Source: Mycolicibacterium goodii
GTDB taxonomy: Bacteria; Actinomycetota; Actinomycetes; Mycobacteriales; Mycobacteriaceae
NCBI RefSeq assembly: GCF_022370755.2
Contig: NZ_CP092364.2
Coordinates: forward strand, 496,001-560,000
Direction of reading: 5' to 3'
DNA: 64,000 nucleotides
The notes under the pieces: model-generated
The model's database searches: none
The model's input: the letters and a program-made list of their open reading frames with translations, nothing else
Told to the model about the DNA's origin: nothing
Position numbers and translations under genes: made by a program
In this document: one piece after another, positions 57,504 through 64,000 of the stretch
Position numbering within the stretch: position 1 is the first letter of the stretch
Layout: each line of letters begins with the position of its first letter

Positions 57504-60455
57504 CTAGTCTTCGCTGCCGCTCTTGTCGGACTCGGTGCTGCTGTTCGTGCTCTTCGTCTTGTCCTTGCCGGTGATCTTCTTGACCCCGTTGTCGATGTCC
57601 TTCTTCAGGCGATCAACGCGGTTCTGCACATTCTCACCGACCTGCTTGACGGCGCCCTTGAGGTCGCCCTTCTGCAGCTTCTCGGCGACCTTACCGGCTC
57701 GGACCTGTGCCTTGGCGAGGCTGTTCTGAGTCTTGGTGACCCGTTTGGTCACCTTCGACTCGATGTCCTTGCCTGCCTTGAGGACCGGGCCGATCGGGTC
57801 GTTGATGAAGGCAGTGGCTTCTTTGGCGCCCTCGAGCAGTGCCCCTTCGTTGGCCTCGTTGGCCGCCGCCAGAACCTTGCCGACCTCACGCTGGCCCTCG
57901 GCCAACTGCTCCTGCGTGGGTGCCGGGGTTTCGGGCAGCTTGGCGTCGACCGCGCCGAGGACCGTGCTGACCCCGGCGCCCACCTCACGGCTGACCGTCT
58001 GGATGATCTTGCCCGGATCCGTCGCGAGCGTGGCCGCGGCCTCCTTGATCTCGGTGGGCACCTTGATGTCGTTGTCCTCCAAGAACTTCACGACACGTGC
58101 GGCGATCCGCTCGACCACGTCGGTGTACTCCGCGCCAACGCCCTTGCCGAACTCGGCGAGGATGTCCCCGGCCAGCAGGGCGGCCTGTTGACGTGTGAGG
58201 GTCTGGGTGCCGAACAGCGTCGGGACGTGCATCTGGTCGAGCGTGCGTGTCCACGTGCCGTCCTCGTTGCGCACGGCATCCGTGTAGCTGGTGTTCACCA
58301 GCAACTTGAGCACCGGCTCCAGCGCGTCGGCGAGAGGAGTGTTCACGTCCTCACCCGTTGCGGCGCTGAGTAATCCGGCGACCAGGCGTGCCGGCGCCAG
58401 CAGCGGAAGACCGTCGGTGGTCAGCGTCGCGTAGAAGCTGCCCGCGTCGTATTGGCCCTCGGGAACCTGGTAGGCGACCACCCCGACGCCACCCTCGCGG
58501 TTGGTCGCCAGGTTGACCAGCTCGGCGCCGTAGGTGAGGACCAACATCGACGACGCGACCGAGTTGGCCCACGCGATCGGGTTGGCGGTCACCGGAGCGT
58601 CGGAGAGCAGGTCGTATTCCCAGGTGGCGTCGGCCTTGATCGTGATCACCATGGGCTTGCCGTCGGCGGCGTTCAGGAAGACCAACAGGTCGTTCACGTC
58701 GTTGAGTCCGACGCCTGACACGTCGCCTTTCAGCAACTTGGTGACGGTGTCGTCCGGCAAGCCGTACAGGACGTCCTCGCGCTCAGGGCTGACCGGGTTG
58801 ATTCCGGTGAGTTCCTGGTAGATCGGTGCGAACCGGGCGTAGAGACCGCCGTTCGGCCGGCCCGGGTTCCGCAGCAGTGCCAGCGTCATGAGCGTGACAT
58901 CGATGACGCCGCCGGGAGTTTCGGTGTACTCGGGGTACAGCGGGTTCCCGTTGGCGTCGACCGGCATGTCCGGGAACTCGAGGTCGCCTGGCAGCGGGTA
59001 GGACACGATGATGTCGTCGAGGCCCCCGTTGCCCGTGCTGTGGTTCACCACCTGCAGGATCGGGTTGCCGTTCTCGTCGGTCTTGATGACGATGTAGCGG
59101 CCGTCGGTCAGCGGCTTGCCGGCCTCGATCTCACCGCTCTTCACGGCCTCGATGAAGCGGCGGTACGCCTCACCGGTGGCGATGGCCCCGTCACCGTACG
59201 CGATCAGGTTGATGTTCTGGGCGTACAGTGTCCAGTTCAGCAGCGGCGCAAGGAAACCCAGGTCACCCGACAGGAGGTAGGCGATCGTTTGGGGGGACAG
59301 GTTCGCCAGGCCGGCGAGGGCCGTCAGGTCGACGTCGCCGTCAGCCAGACCGGCCAGGGCGCCCAGATCCAGGTTCGCCAGTGCGGCAAGCTGATCGGTG
59401 GGCGACACCCACTGCCCGTACGTGGTGGTGGTCCACCCGCCGGGCAGCCAGCCGAACACGGGTTGGGTCTCGGTGATCTGCTTTGGAATGGTCGGGTCGA
59501 TCATGTCTTCAGCGCGCTCTTCCCAACTGGCGCCGGGCAATCCGAACTTGGAGCGGTCGAAGGTGTAGTCGACATCGCCGACGTTGATCGGCTTGAACCA
59601 CGAATTCCAGGTGCTGGCCGGGATGAACGACGGCCGCTGCAGTCCCAGAGTTTGGGCGGGGTTCACCACGACGGGATATGTGCCGTGGTACACGCCGGTT
59701 TCGAGGAACTCATCGAGCTTCTCGGGATCGCCCTTGAACGGATTGTCGACGGTGACGGAGGTCGAGATTGGCGCAGACAGCGGCTGGCCACCGATCTTCT
59801 GATCACCCCACGCGCCGAAGATGCCCTCAAGGCTGTATTCCACGAAGAGGATCTTCTTTTTCTCCGTCCACCAACTCGGTTGCGGCACCGTGTACGAGAT
59901 CGTGAGATTGATCTTGTCCGCCGCCAGGATCGCCTCGCGGTCCTCTTGCATGACCTGAGCGAGCGCCGCCTCGAAGGCTTCCTGGTACTCCGGGTTGTCG
60001 ACCATCACCTCTTTGGTGCCGGTTTGGCCCCACTTCGGCGGCGTGTAGTACTGGTCATTGTCCGAGTTCGTGAGCTCACCGAGATCCATCTTGGTCAGCA
60101 GATCTGCCAGATCGCCCGTGGACAGATCGCCAAGGTCGATGTTCCCCAGGTTCAGTCCACCGAGGTTGGGGTTGTACCACTGAACCCACTTCGGGTCGAG
60201 CGTCACTCCGCCTGTTCCCCAACCCACAAGCGGGCTCGTGTCTTTCGACCCGAGGATCGCTTGGTAGATCGCGTCGGCGTCGGCATCGACGGTGTTGGAA
60301 CCACCGATAGGCAGCCAGTCCGGGAAACCGATGAAGTACGTGTCGCTGGAGACCGCGTTCGCAACGGTCGGGGTGATCGCCACACCCAGGGTGGCGGCGA
60401 TCGCCGTCCCGACAACCGTAGCCTTGGTGATCTTCTTACGGCGATGCTTGGCCAT
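57504..60455 (-). CDS. Large secreted protein of unknown function
   Basis: A 983-residue exported protein. The signal peptide has a basic start (MAKHRRKKITKATVVGTAIA) and a probable cleavage after TVANA at residue 34. The mature part has asparagine/leucine-rich short repeats (NLGGLNLGNIDLGDL near 100; LANLDLGALAGLADGD near 355), many Trp/Tyr residues in its first half, mixed alpha/beta sequence to about 800, and a Lys-rich helical tail (830-983) ending in Ser/Asp/Glu. PE-PPE-type hydrolase motifs such as GxSxG are not evident. Start ATG 60455 follows GAGAGGGGCAGG. It stands alone between palindromic repeats. It may be cell-wall associated. Confidence 0.8.
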   Translation of the reverse strand: MAKHRRKKITKATVVGTAIAATLGVAITPTVANAVSSDTYFIGFPDWLPIGGSNTVDADADAIYQAILGSKDTSPLVGWGTGGVTLDPKWVQWYNPNLGGLNLGNIDLGDLSTGDLADLLTKMDLGELTNSDNDQYYTPPKWGQTGTKEVMVDNPEYQEAFEAALAQVMQEDREAILAADKINLTISYTVPQPSWWTEKKKILFVEYSLEGIFGAWGDQKIGGQPLSAPISTSVTVDNPFKGDPEKLDEFLETGVYHGTYPVVVNPAQTLGLQRPSFIPASTWNSWFKPINVGDVDYTFDRSKFGLPGASWEERAEDMIDPTIPKQITETQPVFGWLPGGWTTTTYGQWVSPTDQLAALANLDLGALAGLADGDVDLTALAGLANLSPQTIAYLLSGDLGFLAPLLNWTLYAQNINLIAYGDGAIATGEAYRRFIEAVKSGEIEAGKPLTDGRYIVIKTDENGNPILQVVNHSTGNGGLDDIIVSYPLPGDLEFPDMPVDANGNPLYPEYTETPGGVIDVTLMTLALLRNPGRPNGGLYARFAPIYQELTGINPVSPEREDVLYGLPDDTVTKLLKGDVSGVGLNDVNDLLVFLNAADGKPMVITIKADATWEYDLLSDAPVTANPIAWANSVASSMLVLTYGAELVNLATNREGGVGVVAYQVPEGQYDAGSFYATLTTDGLPLLAPARLVAGLLSAATGEDVNTPLADALEPVLKLLVNTSYTDAVRNEDGTWTRTLDQMHVPTLFGTQTLTRQQAALLAGDILAEFGKGVGAEYTDVVERIAARVVKFLEDNDIKVPTEIKEAAATLATDPGKIIQTVSREVGAGVSTVLGAVDAKLPETPAPTQEQLAEGQREVGKVLAAANEANEGALLEGAKEATAFINDPIGPVLKAGKDIESKVTKRVTKTQNSLAKAQVRAGKVAEKLQKGDLKGAVKQVGENVQNRVDRLKKDIDNGVKKITGKDKTKSTNSSTESDKSGSED

Positions 60456-60925
60456 TTAACCTGCCCCTCTCAGGAAAACTTCAGCTTTCCACGAGGCACT
60501 CTAGGGCGGCGAAGGCGAACTCCGCTGTCCGTCGAACGACCGATCAGGACCAGTTTTTGCGTTGGAAATGAACGCGATTTGCTGAAAACGCACGTCGGTG
60601 TGACGTTCTGTGGTGCGGCGTATCGGTTGTGGTCATCGCCGTTCCCAAGGAGGGAGCGCCACCCGGTGAATTCGCGCCGATATGACGGGTCGAATCCGGG
60701 ACAGAGGGCGTCGAACTCGTGGCGACGGAGGCGCTGCGGGTGACATGGCCGCCTCGCCGTCGCGACCGCGCTGAAAATAGCCGACGTCGGCAACTTATTG
60801 ACGTCTCCGAACATGATCGTCGCACCGCGCCGGACTGCTGGGCGGGCCGGCGTCCTTGGCCTGTTCTCAGGTAACGACCGTCGCGTCGACCGTCTGCGTT
60901 CGCCGACCAGCCGCGAGCAAAGCCA

Positions 60926-61015
60926 CGCGAGTGTGAAGTCTGTGCGAGAAATCGGCCGGAAAGTCGCTGAGGATTCACACTCGCGGAGCCGGATCGCTGA
61001 GGATTCACACTCGCG
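60926..61015. repeat. Palindromic/direct repeats with TTCACACTCGCG core
   Basis: CGCGAGTGTGAA (60926-60937) is the exact inverse of TTCACACTCGCG (60974-60985), which is repeated at 61004-61015. The two right copies belong to a 22-base direct repeat (60964-60985, 60994-61015, period 30) beginning TCGCTGAGGA. Related to the repeat after mazG. Confidence 0.85.
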
Positions 61016-61130
61016 ACGGGTGGAGCGCACGGAAGCCGCCGGCACGCGCCGGGCGACCGGCCCGTGTTGCACCGAGATCGACGAAACTGCCGTGGGACGC
61101 GCCGGGAAACGACGTTTTCGTCGACCTCGA

Positions 61131-61180
61131 GTCGAGAGACCTCGAGAGACCCGGGGAGACCTCGGGAGACCTCGGGAGAC
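61131..61180. repeat. 10-base tandem array
   Basis: Five units in a row end in GAGAC: GTCGAGAGAC, CTCGAGAGAC, CCGGGGAGAC and CTCGGGAGAC twice. The array ends seven bases before the stop of efeB, on its downstream side. Confidence 0.85.
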
Positions 61181-61186
61181 CGGGAC

Positions 61187-62524
61187 TCAGCTGAACAGCG
61201 TCGAACCCCAGTAGGCCGAGGTGTCGCCCTCGCGGATGCCGGGCGGGCACGCGAAGACGGCCGTTCCGGTGTGGGTGATGTACTCGTTGAGCGCATCCTT
61301 GCGGGACATCTCGCCGAGCATCGGGATGAACTGTTTCTCCGGGCTGCGCACGAATGCGATGAAGAACAGGCCCGCGTCGAGGTGGCCGAAACCGTCGGTG
61401 CCGTCGGTGAAGTTGTATCCGCGGCGCAGGATCTCGATGCCGCCGAGGTTCTGCGGTGACACCAGGCGGACGTGGGCGTCCATGTCGATCACCGGTTTGC
61501 CCTTGGCGTCGGTCATGTCGAAGTCGAGTTCCTCGAACTCGTCTCGCAGGCCGTTCGGCGCGCCGCTGCCCTTCTGCCGGCCGATCACGCGTTCCTGCTC
61601 CAGCAGCGTGGTGCGGTCCCAGTTCTCGATGCGCATGCGGATCCGGCGGGTCAACAGGTAGGTGCCGCCGGTCAGCCATGCCGGCCCGTCGCCGTCGGCG
61701 ACCCACACGTGCTTGTTCAGCAGGTCGGTCTCGTCGGCCTTGAGGTTGTTGGTTCCGTCTTTGAACCCGAACAGGTTTCGCGGTGTCGCCTGATCGCGCG
61801 TGGTCGACGACGTGCGTCCGAAACCGAGCTGCGAGTAGCGCACCGCGACCGTGCCGAACCCGACGCGGGCGAGGTTGCGGATGGCGTGGACGGCGACCTG
61901 CGGGTCGTTCGCGCAGGCCTGGATGCAGATGTCGCCACCGGATCGGGCCGGGTCCATCGTCTCGTTGGGGAACTTCGGCAGGGGGTTGAGTTCGGCGGGT
62001 TTCTTGTCGGCGATGCCGAAACGGTCCTTGCCGTCTTTGAGGAAGAAGCCGGGTCCGAACCCGATGGTCAGCGTCAGCTGGGAGGCGGGCAGGCCCAGCG
62101 CCTCACCGGTGTCGGAGGGCGGAGCGTAGGGATTGCCGCCGACCGCGCCGTCGGGTTCGGTCTCCTCGCCCTGTGTCATGCGCTCGGCCATCTGCGTCCA
62201 CTGCTTCAACAGCGCGATGACGTCCTCGCGGCTGTCGGTGGTGATGTCGAAGGCGCAGAAGTGCATCCGGTCCTGCGCCTCGGTGATGATGCCGGCTTGC
62301 CGTTCCCCACGGAACGGAACGGGCCCGCTCAACGCCCCGTGCGGGGCGCTGGCGGCGGCGGAGGCCCGGCCGGCCAGCGCACCAGCACTGGCCGCGCCGA
62401 CCACCGCGGCGGTGACCCCGGCAGCGCCGAACAGTTTGCGTCGCGATATGCCCGACGGCTGCGCTGGGGTCACCTCTGACGCGGACGACTGCCCGGAGGT
62501 GGGATCACTGCTGGGCGATGACAC
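61187..62524 (-). CDS. efeB: DyP-type heme peroxidase EfeB, Tat-exported
   Basis: A 445-residue dye-decolorising peroxidase. The Tat signal SRRKLFGAAG (residues 28-37) precedes a hydrophobic stretch ending near ASAAAS. The DyP fold shows GFKDGTNNL with the catalytic Asp (GxxDG motif), MDAHVRLVSP with the proximal heme His, and a Arg-rich RRIRMRIENWDR. In E. coli EfeB oxidises ferrous iron or takes iron from heme for the EfeUO importer. GTG 62524 overlaps the efeO stop by 20 bases, and the three genes form an efeUOB operon. Confidence 0.94.
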   Translation of the reverse strand: MSSPSSDPTSGQSSASEVTPAQPSGISRRKLFGAAGVTAAVVGAASAGALAGRASAAASAPHGALSGPVPFRGERQAGIITEAQDRMHFCAFDITTDSREDVIALLKQWTQMAERMTQGEETEPDGAVGGNPYAPPSDTGEALGLPASQLTLTIGFGPGFFLKDGKDRFGIADKKPAELNPLPKFPNETMDPARSGGDICIQACANDPQVAVHAIRNLARVGFGTVAVRYSQLGFGRTSSTTRDQATPRNLFGFKDGTNNLKADETDLLNKHVWVADGDGPAWLTGGTYLLTRRIRMRIENWDRTTLLEQERVIGRQKGSGAPNGLRDEFEELDFDMTDAKGKPVIDMDAHVRLVSPQNLGGIEILRRGYNFTDGTDGFGHLDAGLFFIAFVRSPEKQFIPMLGEMSRKDALNEYITHTGTAVFACPPGIREGDTSAYWGSTLFS

Positions 62525-63677
62525 CTTGCACCTGGCTCACCTCTTTGCTCAGCGCGTCGATGGCACGCGAGAGCTCTTGGCGTTCCGGTTCGGTCACCTT
62601 GTCGTAGGAGACAAAACCGTCGCCTTGACGATACTTCTCCAGCAGCGCTTCCACATCCGCGAAGCGCTGGTCCACGCGCTTGCCCAGGTCGGGATTGCGC
62701 TCGTCGAGGATCGGGCGCACCGAGGCCACCGCGGTCTGCGAGCCCTCCACGTTGGCCCGGAAGTCCCACAGGTCGGTGTGGCTGAAGATGTCCTCTTCAC
62801 CGGTGATCTTGCTGATCGAGATCTCGTCGAGCAGACCCTGTGCGCCACCGGCGATCTGGGTCGAGTCGATCGTGAAATCGGGCGCCTTCACACCGGCGTC
62901 GAGTTCCTTGACGTCGGCCACGAGCTGATCGGCGATGGCGTCGGTGTCGGGCTGCAGACCCGAGACCCACAGATCCTTCTCCAGGCGGTGGAACCCGGTC
63001 CACTTCTGGCCGGGCTCCAGGTCGGCCTCCCGCAGGTCGATGCGCGGGTCGAGGTCGTTGGGGAACGACTCGGCGACGGGCTCGATGCGCTCGTAGTAGA
63101 TGCGCGAGGTCGGGTACAGCGACTTGGCCTTCTCGACGTCCTTGGCCTTGATCGCGGCGACGAACTCCTCGACGGCCGGGACCAGCGCGTCGGTCTGGCT
63201 GTTGACGTAGCGCTTGTAGCTGTCGGCGGCCTCCTTGAACTTGCCCTCGGTGTCGATCTGCACGGCCTCGCCGGTGACGACGAAGTCGCCGCGGATGCCG
63301 TCGCCGACCATGCCGGGGCGGCAGGAGGTCTGGTAGGTGCCAGGCTGGGTGAGCTGCACGATGAGCTGACGCTTGAGACCGGGGGAGATGTTCTCGACCT
63401 CACCCATGACGCGCTCGCCCTCGCCGTACACGTAGAACTCGGTGACCTTGTTCCCGGTGTTGGTGACGACGAACGTGCTGGGTCCGGTCGCGGCCTCGGT
63501 GCCCGAGAGCTTGCACTCGGTGTCGGATGCCTCGACGGTGATCTGGTTGGCCTTCTCGCCGCCTGCGGTGTCGCCGCTCGTGGCGCTCTCCTTGGCCTGG
63601 CAGCCGGCGAGCGAGAACCCGGCAAGGACGGCCGCTGCGGCGGCAACTCCTGTCTTGGCGGCAGGCATCATCTTCAC
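62505..63677 (-). CDS. efeO: Iron-uptake lipoprotein EfeO (cupredoxin plus M75 domain)
   Basis: A 390-residue periplasmic iron-binding component. The signal peptide ends in lipobox SLAGC (about Cys27), so it is membrane-anchored. A cupredoxin-like domain (about 40-140, TYQTSCRPGMVG) is followed by the M75/imelysin-like helical domain (about 155-390) with the HxxE metal motif in FHRLEKDLW. GTG 63677 overlaps the efeU stop by four bases. EfeO passes iron to the EfeU permease, with EfeB acting on ferrous iron. Confidence 0.94.
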   Translation of the reverse strand: MKMMPAAKTGVAAAAAVLAGFSLAGCQAKESATSGDTAGGEKANQITVEASDTECKLSGTEAATGPSTFVVTNTGNKVTEFYVYGEGERVMGEVENISPGLKRQLIVQLTQPGTYQTSCRPGMVGDGIRGDFVVTGEAVQIDTEGKFKEAADSYKRYVNSQTDALVPAVEEFVAAIKAKDVEKAKSLYPTSRIYYERIEPVAESFPNDLDPRIDLREADLEPGQKWTGFHRLEKDLWVSGLQPDTDAIADQLVADVKELDAGVKAPDFTIDSTQIAGGAQGLLDEISISKITGEEDIFSHTDLWDFRANVEGSQTAVASVRPILDERNPDLGKRVDQRFADVEALLEKYRQGDGFVSYDKVTEPERQELSRAIDALSKEVSQVQGVIAQQ

Positions 63678-64000
63678 GTGGTCGACCTTTCGGATGTGGT
63701 GGTTGCCTCCGGGTCGACGGTCGGCTCGGAGGACGTATCGGCGGACGCGCGGCCCGGCTTCAGGAACAGCGCGAGCACGATGACGATGTACGCCAGCCAC
63801 GCCACGAACTGCAGCACGGTCGGCGTGGGATCGATGTTGAAGACGCCCTGGATGGCCTCGCCGTACCAGGCGGACCAGTCGAACCAGCCCCAGCCGTGGC
63901 TGACGTCGAACGCCTTGGTGCCCAGGCCGGGCAGCCAACCGACGGTCTGCAACGCCTTGGTGGCGTAGGCCAGGATCCCGGCGGCCACCACGACCAGGAA
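63674..64000 (-). CDS. efeU: Ferrous/ferric iron permease EfeU (FTR1 family), truncated by window edge
   Basis: Only the last 108 residues are present; the frame continues past base 64000. The visible part shows VVVAAGILAYATKALQTVGWLPGLG, typical of the C-terminal helices of EfeU/FTR1 permeases, a last hydrophobic helix (VAWLAYIVIVLALFL) and a hydrophilic Ser/Thr/Glu-rich tail. The R-E-G-L-E iron motifs would lie outside the window. It is the first gene of efeUOB, coupled to efeO by GTGA. Confidence 0.9.
   Translation of the reverse strand, partial: FLVVVAAGILAYATKALQTVGWLPGLGTKAFDVSHGWGWFDWSAWYGEAIQGVFNIDPTPTVLQFVAWLAYIVIVLALFLKPGRASADTSSEPTVDPEATTTSERSTT

Larger units (their letters stand above)
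60456..61186. other. 731-base intergenic region with repeats
   Basis: No gene is supported. The left part is the leader of the secreted protein gene (A+T-richer, with no clear -10 that I can fix). The right part holds palindromic repeats (60926-61015) and a short tandem array (61131-61180). Open frames on both strands lack domain content. Confidence 0.6.

Noticed and set aside
60926..61180. CRISPR array near 61 kb
   Set aside because: Repeats are 22 bases at period 30 with two copies plus a 10-base tandem array; no spacers of even size.

Overview
The window looks like chromosomal DNA of a fast-growing mycobacterium, very probably Mycolicibacterium smegmatis or a close relative. The DNA is GC-rich and gene-dense, with frequent 4-base ATGA/GTGA gene overlaps and many GTG starts. 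The gene order moeA-rimJ, pat, alkB, arcA, pmt, rsmI, pabB, metG, tatD, rpfB, ksgA, ispE, pth, rplY, lpqT, prs, glmU, tRNA-Gln, TetR, mfd, mazG is the conserved mycobacterial backbone (Rv0992c to Rv1021 in M. tuberculosis). Genes not expected in the tubercle bacillus at these positions are NADP-type gdhA, an ECF41 sigma factor with its oxidoreductase, and efeUOB.

Layout. 1-3.4 kb: glyoxylate use (tartronate semialdehyde reductase, gcl, IclR regulator). 3.4-6.1 kb: an amino acid permease with a stress-protein-like tail, coupled to a tandem universal stress protein. 6.3-11.3 kb: folate cyclo-ligase, galU, a MoeA-like protein, rimJ and a membrane protein; this order matches the corynebacterial Glp/GlpR cell-division module. 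11.3-17 kb: tRNA-Ala, then accessory metabolism and transport (LysE exporter/AraC, SDR, MFS, beta-hydroxyacid dehydrogenase, EamA). 17.3-18.2 kb: two small type-VII-secretion-like proteins after a stretch without genes. 18.4-26 kb: cAMP-controlled lysine acetyltransferase, AroE-like enzyme, lipoproteins, an Ntn hydrolase, AlkB, SoxR and arginine deiminase. 27-31 kb: a duplicated 108-bp repeat, protein O-mannosyltransferase, rsmI and pabB. 31-36 kb: ECF41 sigma operon, gdhA, metG. 36-43 kb: tatD, rpfB-ksgA, kinase, ispE, acyl-AMP/CoA ligase. 43-52 kb: QueG-like Fe-S protein, pth-rplY, prs, glmU, tRNA-Gln. 52-57 kb: ArsR/SRPBCC operon, mfd-mazG. 57.5-60.5 kb: a 983-residue secreted protein flanked by palindromic repeats. 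61-64 kb: efeB-efeO-efeU iron uptake, the last running off the window.

Regulatory signals are unusually readable. Many starts have a TANNNT -10 hexamer 6-9 bases upstream, which predicts leaderless or nearly leaderless mRNAs. Two divergent gene pairs (pmt/rsmI and metG/tatD) share a symmetric ANNNTANNNT block serving both directions. An almost perfect ECF41 promoter lies before the sigma operon, a SoxR-type box separates soxR from arcA, and two palindromic operators precede the ArsR operon. I see no insertion sequence, prophage or CRISPR array. Assignments rest on reading the sequence and recalled family knowledge; no database search was run.
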